NCBI GenBank assembly: GCA_024235135.1
Contig: JACKMZ010000010.1
Span: 1 to 64,000 of the forward strand
Reading direction: 5' to 3'
Source of the DNA: Gammaproteobacteria bacterium
GTDB taxonomy: Bacteria > Pseudomonadota > Gammaproteobacteria > Competibacterales > Competibacteraceae
Length of the DNA: 64,000 bases
Positions 17,171 to 24,994 of this stretch are shown one piece after another. Made by a program: the position numbers and the translations under genes. A model generated the notes under the pieces. It had not been told where the DNA came from. It ran no database searches and saw nothing but the letters and a program-made list of their open reading frames with translations. Within the stretch, counting starts at the first letter, position 1; the number at the start of each line of letters is the position of its first letter.

Positions 17171-17578
17171 TCATGGCTCCTGCTCGCTCGCTCGAATTTC
17201 CGCCTCCGCGTCGTGGAATCGCTCCTTAAGTTCTTCCATGCCACCCTGCAGCAGGGTCCATGCCTTGACGACCCCCTTGATGGCGCCTCGCTGCACGTGC
17301 TCGTTGGTTAGCACATAGGCCGCCGCCGCGCCGATCAGCAATCCCTTGAGGAAGCGGTCGTTGGAAAAATTGAGAAAGGACGTCCCGGATGCAGGGGTCG
17401 AGTAGGCCGGAATGGGATAGGGATATCCGGCCGAGCCTGGAAAGACCGGAGCCGGCGCATAGGCCATCTGGGGTCCGGCCGCGGGCGACGGCGCGTAAGG
17501 CGCATAGTAATAGGATGGCGGCGACTCGTGGCCTTGCGGCTGAGGAGGATAAACGGCCTGGTAAGCCTGGTTATTCAT
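17171..17578 (-). CDS. Low-complexity membrane protein with KG-IGAAA-LTNE-VQ motif (paralog 2)
   Basis: A 135-residue protein. The first ~75 residues are rich in Pro, Tyr, Ala and Gly (tyrosine runs such as YYYAPYAP), then comes RFLKGLLIGAAAAYVLTNEHVQRGAIKGVV, a short glycine-zipper-like hydrophobic helix, and a charged amphipathic helix (MEELKERFHDAEAEIRA). The motif KG..IGAAA...LTNE.VQ is shared with the 306-residue protein two genes upstream. The start at 17578 (MNNQAYQ) has AGGAGGGTGG just before it and overlaps the preceding stop codon by 8 bases; the longer frame starting at 17596 is less likely. I infer a small membrane-shaping or scaffold protein of the ferrosome-like system. Confidence 0.75.
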   Translation of the reverse strand: MNNQAYQAVYPPQPQGHESPPSYYYAPYAPSPAAGPQMAYAPAPVFPGSAGYPYPIPAYSTPASGTSFLNFSNDRFLKGLLIGAAAAYVLTNEHVQRGAIKGVVKAWTLLQGGMEELKERFHDAEAEIRASEQEP

Positions 17579-17924
17579 GGCCACCCTCCTGGGCATCGCC
17601 GCTCAAGGCATACATCACGGCCGTGCCGGTGGCCAGCGTGGCCAACAGCGTCAGCGCCGGGGAATGATGGAAGCGATCGGCCACCAACCCCGCGGCGGCG
17701 GTGGCAAGGCCCGTGTACAGACCGGTCTTCAAGGTTCCCAGCAGGGCTTCCCCCGCGTTGATTTCAGCGCGCTGATAGCGGCGCAGATTGGCCGCCCCGG
17801 CGCCACACAAGCCCACCACGGCGCCGAATTTACCCTGTTCGAGGTAGTTGCCGCAGACGGCGGTCTGATGCGACTGACCTTGCGCCGGATAATAGTAATA
17901 GGGTGCGGGATAGTTATGATTCAT
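17571..17924 (-). CDS. Small hydrophobic protein, weakly MamC-like
   Basis: A 117-residue protein starting MNHNYPAPYYYYPAQGQ, a Tyr/Pro-rich head followed by YLEQGKFGAVVGLCGAGAANLRRYQRAEINAGEALLGTLKTGLYTGLATAAAGLVAD and a second hydrophobic segment ALTLLATLATGTAVMYAL. The arrangement of two glycine/alanine-rich membrane helices separated by a short RRYQRAEIN loop recalls the magnetosome protein MamC (Mms13), where the loop faces iron mineral; this is pattern-level resemblance only. GGAG eight bases before 17924 selects this ATG over the one at 17984. It is in the middle of the three small genes ahead of the ATPase. Confidence 0.75.
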   Translation of the reverse strand: MNHNYPAPYYYYPAQGQSHQTAVCGNYLEQGKFGAVVGLCGAGAANLRRYQRAEINAGEALLGTLKTGLYTGLATAAAGLVADRFHHSPALTLLATLATGTAVMYALSGDAQEGGHE

Positions 17925-17980
17925 GATTTCGACTCCGATCGATGACGTCTGGTTGGGATTCGGTGATGGCGACGATACGC

Positions 17981-18901
17981 TCAAGCATCACTCGGCTTCT
18001 CTCCTGGGTCCTTCTCCTGGTGCGCTCGAACGGTCTGTTGCACCTTCTCCACACCATCCCTGAACGTATCCCTGGCTTTGACGGAAGTTCGGAACAGCAT
18101 CTTTTGCACTGATTCATTGGTCAGCAGCATCACGGCCGCAGCGCCGATCGCCGCTCCCTTCCAAAACTCCCAATCATCGAGATTCAACAGCCGGCTTAGG
18201 CTGGAAAGACCATTGCCGCCATTGGCGATTTCCTCGACGAGGCCGGAGACTCCCTGTCCCTGATGCTGACCTCCCTGGCCAGCCGAGCCACCGGGGCCAC
18301 GACCGACCTGATGCGGCGCGCCTGGTCCGTAGCCCACCGGGGCTGGACCGGGGAACGGCGCCCCATACCCTCCCAAGCCAGGGTAATAGACCGGCGCGCT
18401 CATGCCGTGCGCGGGGCCGGGCGGCGGCGCGGCGGTATAGGCGAACGGTGGCGGACCGTATCCCGGCGGTGGCCCGACCTGCTGACCGGCATAAGCCATG
18501 CCGGGCGGCGGCGCGGCGGCATAGGCGAACGGCGGACCGTATCCCGGCGGTGGCCCGGCCTGCTGACCGGCATAAGCCATGCCGGGCGGCGGCGCGAAAG
18601 CCGCGGCTCGTGGATCATAGCCGGGTATCGGTTGCCCGTGGCGCCCCTCGGCGCCGGGCCCGTTGCCTGCACCGGCTTGTGGACCCGCTTCTCGATCCAC
18701 CGCAGGTCGGGCCTCCGAAGCGGCTTGCGGACCCGATCCGCTTTGCGATCCCATTTGAGGTCCGGCTTGCGGCATACCCTGGCGTTTTTCGGCGGCCTCC
18801 GCGGCATCGTCATCATGCGCGGCCATAAAGGCCATCCCATGCATCTCATGGGGACCGACGTAATTCAGATGGGCGTGTCGTTCAGCATGACGATCACTCA
18901 T
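17981..18901 (-). CDS. Pro/Gly/Ala-rich low-complexity protein with C-terminal glycine zipper (paralog 1)
   Basis: First gene of the ferrosome-like operon, 306 residues. The N-terminus is histidine-rich (RHAERHAHLNYVGPHEMHGM), then an acidic/Gln-rich stretch, then a Pro/Gly/Ala/Tyr-rich region with two copies of a ~27-residue unit (APPPGMAYAGQQ.GPPPGYGP), then a GGNGLSSLSRLLNL linker and the hydrophobic segment WEFWKGAAIGAAAVMLLTNESVQ with a charged amphipathic tail. The last part is paralogous to the protein at 17171-17578. The disordered head plus membrane tail suggests an organelle scaffold or membrane-tethered condensate protein; the histidines may bind metal (inference). CAGGAG lies 10 bases before the ATG, and an apparent Fur box lies 50-75 bases upstream. 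Confidence 0.75.
   Translation of the reverse strand: MSDRHAERHAHLNYVGPHEMHGMAFMAAHDDDAAEAAEKRQGMPQAGPQMGSQSGSGPQAASEARPAVDREAGPQAGAGNGPGAEGRHGQPIPGYDPRAAAFAPPPGMAYAGQQAGPPPGYGPPFAYAAAPPPGMAYAGQQVGPPPGYGPPPFAYTAAPPPGPAHGMSAPVYYPGLGGYGAPFPGPAPVGYGPGAPHQVGRGPGGSAGQGGQHQGQGVSGLVEEIANGGNGLSSLSRLLNLDDWEFWKGAAIGAAAVMLLTNESVQKMLFRTSVKARDTFRDGVEKVQQTVRAHQEKDPGEKPSDA
18431..18595 (-). repeat. Two-copy in-frame repeat in the low-complexity gene
   Basis: Two adjacent units of 27 and 28 codons encode APPPGMAYAGQQ(A/V)GPPPGYGPP(P)FAY(A/T)A. The near-identical DNA is a recent duplication and a likely site of length variation between strains. Confidence 0.8.
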
Positions 18902-18950
18902 AAAATCACTACTCCTGTTCCAGGTTGTTGTAACACGGATAATATATCAA

Positions 18951-18977
18951 TGATAACAATAATGATAAAGATTCTCA
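18951..18977 (-). promoter_or_regulatory. Fur box between the ferrosome-like and feo operons
   Basis: TGATAACAATAATGATAAAG followed by ATTCTCAT contains three consecutive GATAAT-type hexamers (GATAAC, AATAAT, GATAAA), the classical layout of an extended Fur box. It is 50-76 bases upstream of the low-complexity gene at 18901 and within the shared control region of the divergent feo operon. Confidence 0.7.
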
Positions 18978-19269
18978 TCAGTGCATCAACACTTTGTTGA
19001 TCGAAATTTTAGCTCGGCATTCTGGCACGCCTTATGCTTTGCTCTATTTTCAGGGCTGTTCATTCATAGGATGTTAATTTTTTTAATATACAAATCAAAT
19101 GATTATTTAATAATATATGAATACCCCGCACAATAACCCTATTGAGATTGTCGTCAATGCGCCAAGATGGCTCGTCGGTAATAGAGACAGACACGCAATT
19201 GAGTATGATTACTATTTGCAATCATATTCAGGGATGATTAATATTCCTATCGCAATGTTGAATGCCATC

Positions 19270-19302
19270 TTCTTCCAGAGCTTTTCCAGAGCTTTTCCAG
19301 AG
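19270..19302 (+). repeat. Triple 11-base tandem repeat
   Basis: CTTTTCCAGAG repeated three times (first copy with one change), followed by CTGG and a run of seven T. The end can fold as CCAG-AG-CTGG before the T-run, so a weak leader terminator upstream of feoA is conceivable. Confidence 0.6.
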
Positions 19303-19486
19303 CTGGTTTTTTTAACCACCTCAAGGTCCGCTAAGGCATTGATTCAGGTAACCCGTACCACGATGGCTCATACAGGTCTGGCTCATTTCCGTTCCTGGCG
19401 CCTTTGCGCCGGCAATCCGCCGCAGCGCCCCGTATCCATGAACCGTCCACCGCCCATCCAACCCGGCATCACCTGGGGGAACGCCG

Positions 19487-19738
19487 ATGACGACCGGTAA
19501 TTCGCTTGATGCCGCTCCGTTTCCATTGGCCATGGCGCAGGAAGGGGAACGGGTCAGGATCTTCTTATTGCGGGGCGGCAAAGGTCTGGAAATGCGCTTG
19601 ACCTCGCTCGGCCTTAACGTTGGGTCCGAATTGATCATCTCGCAGCGCATGGGCGCCAATCTGGTGGTTTTGCGCGGCGATACCCGCCTGGCCCTGGGAG
19701 CCGGCATGGCGCAGAAAATCATGGTGGTGCGGCAGTAA
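19487..19738 (+). CDS. FeoA-domain protein, first copy
   Basis: An 83-residue SH3-like FeoA protein: LAMAQEGERVRIFLLRGGKGLEMRLTSLGLNVGSELIISQRMGANLVVLRGDTRLALGAGMAQKIMV. The RL..LGL..G motif and the final LG..MA.KI are typical of FeoA. FeoA is a small cytoplasmic partner of the ferrous iron transporter FeoB. GGGGGAA precedes the ATG. It opens the feo operon and is followed 138 bases later by a second, different FeoA. Confidence 0.92.
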   Translation: MTTGNSLDAAPFPLAMAQEGERVRIFLLRGGKGLEMRLTSLGLNVGSELIISQRMGANLVVLRGDTRLALGAGMAQKIMVVRQ

Positions 19739-19876
19739 TCGCGGGAAGTTCCCTCCGTTCTCCACGGCTGAGAGCGGCGCGGCGGGATAGGAAAGGGTTC
19801 GTCGATTCGACGGTGGTTGTTTGGGACTCACAGTGCGCAACAGGCGCGACGATTTTTCGGCTCGGGAGAGAGAAAT

Positions 19877-20110
19877 ATGCCAGTGCGTTTGCAAGAAATG
19901 GCCGTCGGTGATTCCGGCCGGGTCGTGGGATACGGAGAATGCGACAAGATTTACCGCAAGAAACTGTTATCCATGGGACTGACGCCGGGCGTGGAGTTCA
20001 GTGTTACCCGTTACGCTCCAATGGGCGATCCCGTGGAGATCCAGGTCCGTGGATTCAGCCTGAGTCTGCGCAAAACCGAAGCTCAGGCCCTACTCGTTGA
20101 GAAAGTCTAA
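19877..20110 (+). CDS. feoA: FeoA, second copy
   Basis: A 77-residue FeoA: MPVRLQEMAVGDSGRVVGYGECDKIYRKKLLSMGLTPGVEFSVTRYAPMGDPVEIQVRGFSLSLRKTEAQALLVEKV, with the complete G..RV....... .LL.MGLTPG, APMGDPVEI and LR..EA motifs. This is the copy closest to typical feoA, directly 3 bases before feoB, and probably the one required for FeoB function. The ATG at 19877 with GGGAGAGAG upstream is preferred over the longer frame from 19817. Confidence 0.95.
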   Translation: MPVRLQEMAVGDSGRVVGYGECDKIYRKKLLSMGLTPGVEFSVTRYAPMGDPVEIQVRGFSLSLRKTEAQALLVEKV

Positions 20111-20113
20111 TCC

Positions 20114-22525
20114 ATGAGTACGAAATACATTATCGGCGTGGTTGGCAATCCCAACTGCGGCAAAACAACGCTCTTCAATGCCTTGACCGGCGCCAAGCAA
20201 CGGGTCGGCAACTGGCCCGGCGTCACCGTCGAACGGAAAACCGGCCGCTACGGCTTTCAGGACATCGCGTTCGAATTGGTCGATCTGCCGGGAACCTATT
20301 CGCTGGATGTGGCGGCTGAAGGCGTATCCATCGACGAGCAGATCGCCCGCGATTACGTGGCGGAACGCGAAGCCGACCTGATCGTCAACATCGTCGATGC
20401 CTCGAATCTGGAGCGCAATCTTTATCTGACTTCGCAGTTGCTGGAAATGAAAGTGCCGATGCTGGTGGCGCTGAACATGATGGACGTCGCCCGGGAGCGT
20501 GGGCACGAAGTCGATGCGGCCGGCCTGGCTCGGCAACTGGATTGTCCGGTGATCCCGATCGTCGCCGCCTCCGGCGAGGGCGTGTCCGAACTCAAAACGG
20601 CGATTTTGGAAGCGGCCCGCCATCAACGGGCGCCGGCGCTTGACCTGACCTACGCCGGCGCCATCGAAAAAGCCATTGCCCAACTGCTGCCGGTGATCGA
20701 ATCTCGGGCCCAGACCACACAGTCCGATCCTCGCTGGTTGGCGGTGCGTTTGCTGGAAGGCGACACCCTGGCGCGCAAAATCGCCGGCGCGGACATCGCC
20801 CCGCAACTGAACGCGCTCCAGGCGGAAACCGAACAGGCGCTGGGCGACGACATCGACATCAGCCTGGCCGATGCCCGTTACGGTTTCGTCAACAAAGTGA
20901 CCAGCGCGACCGTCAAGCGCAAGGGCCAGATCGGGCATAGCATGTCCGATAAAATCGACCGGATCGTGCTCAATCGCTGGTTCGGCATTCCGATATTCCT
21001 GCTGGCCATGCACTTCATGTTCATGTTCACCATCAATATCGGCGGATCGTTCATCGATTTCTTCGACATCGTGAGCGGAGCCATTTTCGTGGATGGCTTT
21101 TCCGAGTTGCTCAAAAGCATCGGCTCGCCCGAATGGTTGACGGTGCTGCTCGCCAACGGCGTCGGCGGGGGTATCCAGGTGGTCGCCACCTTCATACCGA
21201 TCGTCGGCTTTCTGTTCCTATTCCTATCGGCGTTGGAGGATTCGGGTTATATGGCCCGCGCCGCTTTCGTCATGGACCGCTTTTTGCGCGGCATCGGCTT
21301 GCCCGGCAAATCCTTCGTACCGATGATCGTCGGCTTCGGCTGCACGGTGCCGGCCGTCATGGCCACCCGAACCCTGGAACAGGAACGCGACCGCTTCATC
21401 ACCGTCGCCATGTCGCCCTTCATGTCCTGTGGGGCGCGCCTGCCGGTCTATGCGCTGTTCGCCGCCGCCTTTTTCGCCGCCTACGGTCAGAATATCGTCT
21501 TTCTCCTGTATCTGATCGGCATCGGCGCGGCCATCCTCACGGGCCTCATTCTCAAGAACACCTTGCTGCGCGGCGACGTGACGCCCTTCGTCATGGAACT
21601 GCCGCCGTATCACATTCCCACCCTCAAAGGCATATTGCTGCGCACCTGGGATCGCACCAAGGGCTTCGTCATCCGAGCAGGGCGGGTCATCGTGCCCATG
21701 GTGCTGGTCCTCAACATCCTGAATAGCGTCGGGACCGACGGCACCTTCGGCAACGAGGACAGCGACAAATCGGTGCTCAGCGAAATCGGCCGCACCATCT
21801 CGCCGCTGTTCTCGCCTTTCGGCCTGGATGAAGATAACTGGCCGGCATCGGTGGGTATCTTCACCGGTTTGCTGGCCAAGGAAGCCGTGGTCGGCACGCT
21901 GAATTCCCTCTACACGAACCTGGGGGAACAAACCGAAAAGGAACGGCTTAGTCAAAACACCCCCAAACCGATGAGCTGGCGCGCGGACATGACCGAGGAG
22001 GAACTGGCCCCGGCGACCCAAGACAAGGAAGAAGTCAGCTTCGATATGCTCGGTGCGATCAAGGAAGGTCTCGCCACCATTCCCGCTAATATCGGCGACG
22101 CCATGGGTTCCTGGCTCGATCCACTCGGCCTCAACATCGGCGATGTCGAGGACCAGACGCGCGCCGCCGAGGAACAGGACGTCGCGGTCGGCACGTTCGG
22201 CGCCATGCAACAGCGTTTCGACGGCGCGGCGGGGGCATTCGCCTACCTGCTGTTCATCTTGCTGTACATTCCCTGCGTCGCCGCCATTTCCGCCGTGTAC
22301 CGGGAAACCACGCCGCGCTGGGCGCTGTTCGTCGCCGCCTGGACCACGGGCCTGGCCTATACTTCCGCCACGCTGTTCTATCAAGCGGCGACTTTCGCCC
22401 AACATCCGGGAACGTCCACCGCCTGGATCGCGGGAATGATTGCCGTATTCATCGGTTCGATCGTGGCTATGCGTTTCTGGGGGCAGACCCAAATCGCCTC
22501 GCCCGCCAGTCCACAACAAGCTTGA
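20114..22525 (+). CDS. feoB: Ferrous iron transport protein B
   Basis: An 803-residue FeoB. The N-terminal GTPase domain has GNPNCGKTTLFNALTG (G1), DLPGTYSLD (G3) and ALNMMDVA (G4) and is followed by a helical spacer (to ~270). The membrane part carries Gate motifs SALEDSGYMARAAFVMDRFLRGIGLPGKSFVPMIVGFGCTVPAVMATRTLE and the second gate region LLAKEAVVGTLNSLYTNL. A cytoplasmic insertion with SWRADMTEEELAPATQDKEE before the last membrane segments is typical of the gammaproteobacterial form. It moves Fe2+ into the cytoplasm, and the feo operon is transcribed away from the ferrosome-like operon. Confidence 0.97.
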   Translation: MSTKYIIGVVGNPNCGKTTLFNALTGAKQRVGNWPGVTVERKTGRYGFQDIAFELVDLPGTYSLDVAAEGVSIDEQIARDYVAEREADLIVNIVDASNLERNLYLTSQLLEMKVPMLVALNMMDVARERGHEVDAAGLARQLDCPVIPIVAASGEGVSELKTAILEAARHQRAPALDLTYAGAIEKAIAQLLPVIESRAQTTQSDPRWLAVRLLEGDTLARKIAGADIAPQLNALQAETEQALGDDIDISLADARYGFVNKVTSATVKRKGQIGHSMSDKIDRIVLNRWFGIPIFLLAMHFMFMFTINIGGSFIDFFDIVSGAIFVDGFSELLKSIGSPEWLTVLLANGVGGGIQVVATFIPIVGFLFLFLSALEDSGYMARAAFVMDRFLRGIGLPGKSFVPMIVGFGCTVPAVMATRTLEQERDRFITVAMSPFMSCGARLPVYALFAAAFFAAYGQNIVFLLYLIGIGAAILTGLILKNTLLRGDVTPFVMELPPYHIPTLKGILLRTWDRTKGFVIRAGRVIVPMVLVLNILNSVGTDGTFGNEDSDKSVLSEIGRTISPLFSPFGLDEDNWPASVGIFTGLLAKEAVVGTLNSLYTNLGEQTEKERLSQNTPKPMSWRADMTEEELAPATQDKEEVSFDMLGAIKEGLATIPANIGDAMGSWLDPLGLNIGDVEDQTRAAEEQDVAVGTFGAMQQRFDGAAGAFAYLLFILLYIPCVAAISAVYRETTPRWALFVAAWTTGLAYTSATLFYQAATFAQHPGTSTAWIAGMIAVFIGSIVAMRFWGQTQIASPASPQQA

Positions 22526-22572
22526 AGCAATCCGGGGCGAGGCTCGCTCGCCCCTCACTTCGGAGGCCTCCC

Positions 22573-22794
22573 ATGATACTCGCCGAACTCCGCGATTATC
22601 TCAAAACCCGTCAACGCGCCGCCTTGACCGATATGGCGAATCACTTCAAGAGCGAACCCGACGCCTTGCGCGGCATGCTGGACAAGTGGGTCAGCAAGGG
22701 CCGGGTCGAAAAACTACCCGAGGGGACCGCCTGCGGCGGCGGTTGCTGTAAATGCGGTCCCGGCGCCACGGAAATCTACGAGTGGAAAGGCTGA
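22573..22794 (+). CDS. feoC: FeoC-like winged-helix protein
   Basis: A 73-residue FeoC: MILAELRDYLKTRQRAALTDMANHFKSEPDALRGMLDKWVSKGRVEKL is a winged helix, followed by the cysteine group ACGGGCCKCG that in FeoC can hold an oxygen-sensitive Fe-S cluster. FeoC stabilises or regulates FeoB. CGGAGG lies 7 bases before the ATG at 22573. It belongs to the feo operon and is followed by another gene 18 bases on. Confidence 0.9.
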   Translation: MILAELRDYLKTRQRAALTDMANHFKSEPDALRGMLDKWVSKGRVEKLPEGTACGGGCCKCGPGATEIYEWKG

Positions 22795-22812
22795 CAGGGT
22801 GAACAACCCGTC

Positions 22813-23388
22813 ATGGCGGAAACCCTATTAGTGACCGGCATCCATCGGGAAGAACTCGAATTCGGCGATCAAGTGGCGGCGTTGCTGGATACGCACCAGA
22901 TCGGGGTGATGCGCATACCCGAAGGCATTTCCCATACCCGGCCCGGCAGCGAAGATTTGTTTTACTACAATACCCGGCACCGGGAAATCTATCTGCAACT
23001 GCGCCAACAGGTCAAAGCGCATTATCGATTGCTGATCGACCTGCATTGCGGTCTCAACGAAACGGGGCGTTGCGCCGACGTTTACTGCCGTGACCCCTGG
23101 CTTTTGCACGGCGTGGCGCAAGCCTCTAAACCCCTTGGACTCGGCGAACGGCTGCGCGTGGTCCGTATACTCGGCGACTCGGAGGAAGTCGAACCACCGG
23201 ACGATTTCCCGGACATTCTGCTTTGGGCGCGCACCCCCATACCGGAACAGATCTGGAACAACCGCCGGTTCCTGTATGTCGGCCTGGAGATCTACCTGGC
23301 GGATACCGGAGCCGGCCAAGCGGAAGACTGGCGCTATGCCCGCGATTTGATAGAAACCGTGCGTCATTGCGCCATCGACGCGGCGTGA
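22813..23388 (+). CDS. Putative M14/aspartoacylase-like zinc protein
   Basis: A 191-residue cytoplasmic protein in the feo operon. TGIHREELEFGD near residue 9 and LLIDLHCGLNETG near residue 75 look like the HxxE...H zinc site of M14-type succinylglutamate desuccinylase/aspartoacylase proteins (HGNE...DLHT), and DLFYYNTRHREIY resembles the substrate region; but it is much shorter than those enzymes and lacks obvious family continuity. The resemblance is my inference. Its placement 18 bases after feoC suggests a link to iron uptake, for example trimming an iron-binding metabolite, but no function can be named. Confidence 0.5.
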   Translation: MAETLLVTGIHREELEFGDQVAALLDTHQIGVMRIPEGISHTRPGSEDLFYYNTRHREIYLQLRQQVKAHYRLLIDLHCGLNETGRCADVYCRDPWLLHGVAQASKPLGLGERLRVVRILGDSEEVEPPDDFPDILLWARTPIPEQIWNNRRFLYVGLEIYLADTGAGQAEDWRYARDLIETVRHCAIDAA

Positions 23389-23580
23389 CCGTCTCGCCGA
23401 TTCCTCCACCCTCTTACCCGTTATCGTCTATCGCCGACCCGCGCGATCCCAGCGCCATCCCAATTTGTTTGCCATCGTCGTTCTTGGCCGAACCCTGGGT
23501 TCTCCGAGCCCAATCCCCCCGCTCTAAGCCCTGACTCACCGACCCGACGGAAAACCCGCAATAAACCGTTTACTTTTTTA

Positions 23581-23612
23581 TGAGAACAATTATTATTTGT
23601 ACTATTGTTATC
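23581..23612 (+). promoter_or_regulatory. Fur box upstream of the DUF2325-hemP operon
   Basis: TGAGAACAATTATTATTTG and ACTATTGTTATC together form an A/T-rich near-palindrome with several Fur hexamer matches (AATTAT, TATTTG, GTTATC). It lies 28-60 bases before the ATG at 23640, in a locally AT-rich pocket, and probably represses the heme operon in iron-replete cells. Confidence 0.6.
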
Positions 23613-23639
23613 GACTAATATCGGAGATCCCGAGAGCCG

Positions 23640-24920
23640 ATGTGCGAACGCCACACCCCAGTAATAGCACCCAGTCGATGCGCCACCCCCAACCGGGTCG
23701 CCAAGGCGCCCTTCAGACGCAAAAAGCTTTGGGAACTGGATAACTATTTTCATTGCTGCGTCATCGGAACCTGTTTGACGCTGAGCGAACTCCGCCAACT
23801 GGCCCGCAAGGCGGATATTCCCGCGCCGCCGTCGCTGAGCGATTACGAACTGCACGTCGTCTTCGTGAATCGGGTGCGGGAACCGGCCGAGCTAAGCCGG
23901 CTGGTGCACAAGCATCTGGACCGCAAATATCAGCGTGCCCTACGCCAAATCCCCAAGACGCCGTCAGTGCAGGATCTGCGCGCCTACTGGCAATCCGCGA
24001 CGGAGCGGGGCAACGTGGCCGCGGCCTTCTGGTCCGTGATCACCCACCCCGCCACCCCACGTTCCCTGTTGGAGCCGATCTACGGCGAGATCCACATGCT
24101 CTCCCATCTCGCGGGCGCGTCGGTGCGCGTGGATATGCAGGAATTGAATCAGCTCAGGATACGCTGCGCGCAACAGGAAAAGGATTTGACGGGTGCCCAG
24201 GACGCCGCACGCCGGCGATCGCTTGATCAGCAGCGCACGATCCGGCAACTGGAACAGCGTTTGGCGCAAGCCGCCCAGGCGGAAAGGCGGCTGGCGACGG
24301 CCGAAGCCCGCCTGGCCGAATGGGCGAAACAACCACGGGTCGTGCAACTGGAATCGCAGGTCGAATCCCTGAGCGTGCAACGCGACGCCGCCGAGACCCG
24401 CGCTGCCAGTGCGGCGCGCGACGCGGCCCAATGGAAGCGACAGGCTTGCGAAGCCGGCTACCGGGCCGATGATTTGCAACGGCAACTGGCCGCCAGTTTG
24501 GAGGAATGCCATCGGCTGGAAACCACTTTGGCGAATGGGTTGATCCCAACCCCCGACGCGACCGGAGACGAGGCCGCGTTCGCCGAGCGCCCACCGCCGG
24601 ATCTCGTCGGCCGCTGCGTATTGTACGTGGGCGGTCGGCGCGGTCAGTGCGCCCATTTCCGGGCGCTGGTGGAACGCTGCAACGGGCGATTTCTGCATCA
24701 TGACGGTGGCCGCGAGGATGCCCGCGCCCAGCTCTGGGATGTCGTGCAACATGCCGACGCTGTACTGTGTCCCTTGGATTGCGTCAGCCACGACGCCATG
24801 CACCGCATCAAACGGTTCTGCGCGCGGCACACCAAACCCTTGGTTTTTCTGCCACGCGCCAGTCTGGCGGCATTTACCCGCGGTCTGAATACGGTCGTGA
24901 CGGGAGAAACCCGGCAATGA
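23640..24920 (+). CDS. DUF2325 coiled-coil protein
   Basis: A 426-residue protein in three parts: an N-terminal helical region with two adjacent cysteines (NYFHCCVIGTC) and HEPN-like charged helices to ~150; a long coiled coil (~160-310) rich in Gln/Glu/Arg/Ala; and a C-terminal DUF2325 domain, GRCVLYVGGRRGQCAHFRALVERCNGRFLHHDGG ... ADAVLCPLDCVSHDAMHRIKRFCARHTKPLVFLPRASLAAF. DUF2325 is a small Rossmann-like domain with conserved Cys/His, common beside iron, nitrogen-fixation and redox genes; no mechanism is established. It follows an apparent Fur box, and its stop codon overlaps the start of a 25-codon ORF. Confidence 0.85.
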   Translation: MCERHTPVIAPSRCATPNRVAKAPFRRKKLWELDNYFHCCVIGTCLTLSELRQLARKADIPAPPSLSDYELHVVFVNRVREPAELSRLVHKHLDRKYQRALRQIPKTPSVQDLRAYWQSATERGNVAAAFWSVITHPATPRSLLEPIYGEIHMLSHLAGASVRVDMQELNQLRIRCAQQEKDLTGAQDAARRRSLDQQRTIRQLEQRLAQAAQAERRLATAEARLAEWAKQPRVVQLESQVESLSVQRDAAETRAASAARDAAQWKRQACEAGYRADDLQRQLAASLEECHRLETTLANGLIPTPDATGDEAAFAERPPPDLVGRCVLYVGGRRGQCAHFRALVERCNGRFLHHDGGREDARAQLWDVVQHADAVLCPLDCVSHDAMHRIKRFCARHTKPLVFLPRASLAAFTRGLNTVVTGETRQ

Positions 24921-24994
24921 CCGACTTTTACCGCCACGCACGCGGATTCGATGCGTTACTCCAGCCACCTAAACTTGGAATGACCGCCCCATGA
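24917..24994 (+). CDS. 25-residue ORF linking DUF2325 and hemP
   Basis: This frame begins in an ATGA overlap with the DUF2325 stop codon and ends in another ATGA overlap with the hemP start codon. It encodes 25 residues beginning MTDFYRHARGFDALL. The double overlap argues that it is translated, if only to couple hemP translation to its upstream gene. I recognise no homolog. Confidence 0.5.
   Translation: MTDFYRHARGFDALLQPPKLGMTAP

Larger units (their letters stand above)
18902..19486. other. AT-rich divergent control region of ferrosome-like and feo operons
   Basis: This ~585-base region is far more AT-rich than its surroundings. It holds the Fur box at 18951, long A/T tracts (19079-19120), an 11-base tandem repeat at 19270 and the leader of the first feoA gene. 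A 127-codon frame at 19117-19500 crosses the AT-rich part and overlaps the feoA start; I do not regard it as a gene. Confidence 0.6.

Noticed and set aside
15119..17311. 730-codon plus-strand frame antisense to the P-type ATPase
   Set aside because: It is exactly opposite a gene with complete P-type ATPase motifs, and its product is a high-GC shadow rich in His/Gln/Arg/Gly without domain structure.
19117..19500. 127-codon frame across the AT-rich feo leader
   Set aside because: It includes the tandem repeat, overlaps feoA and has no recognisable features; the region is more likely regulatory.
21224..22558. 444-codon minus-strand frame opposite feoB
   Set aside because: FeoB is intact and the opposite frame is a typical shadow in GC-rich DNA.
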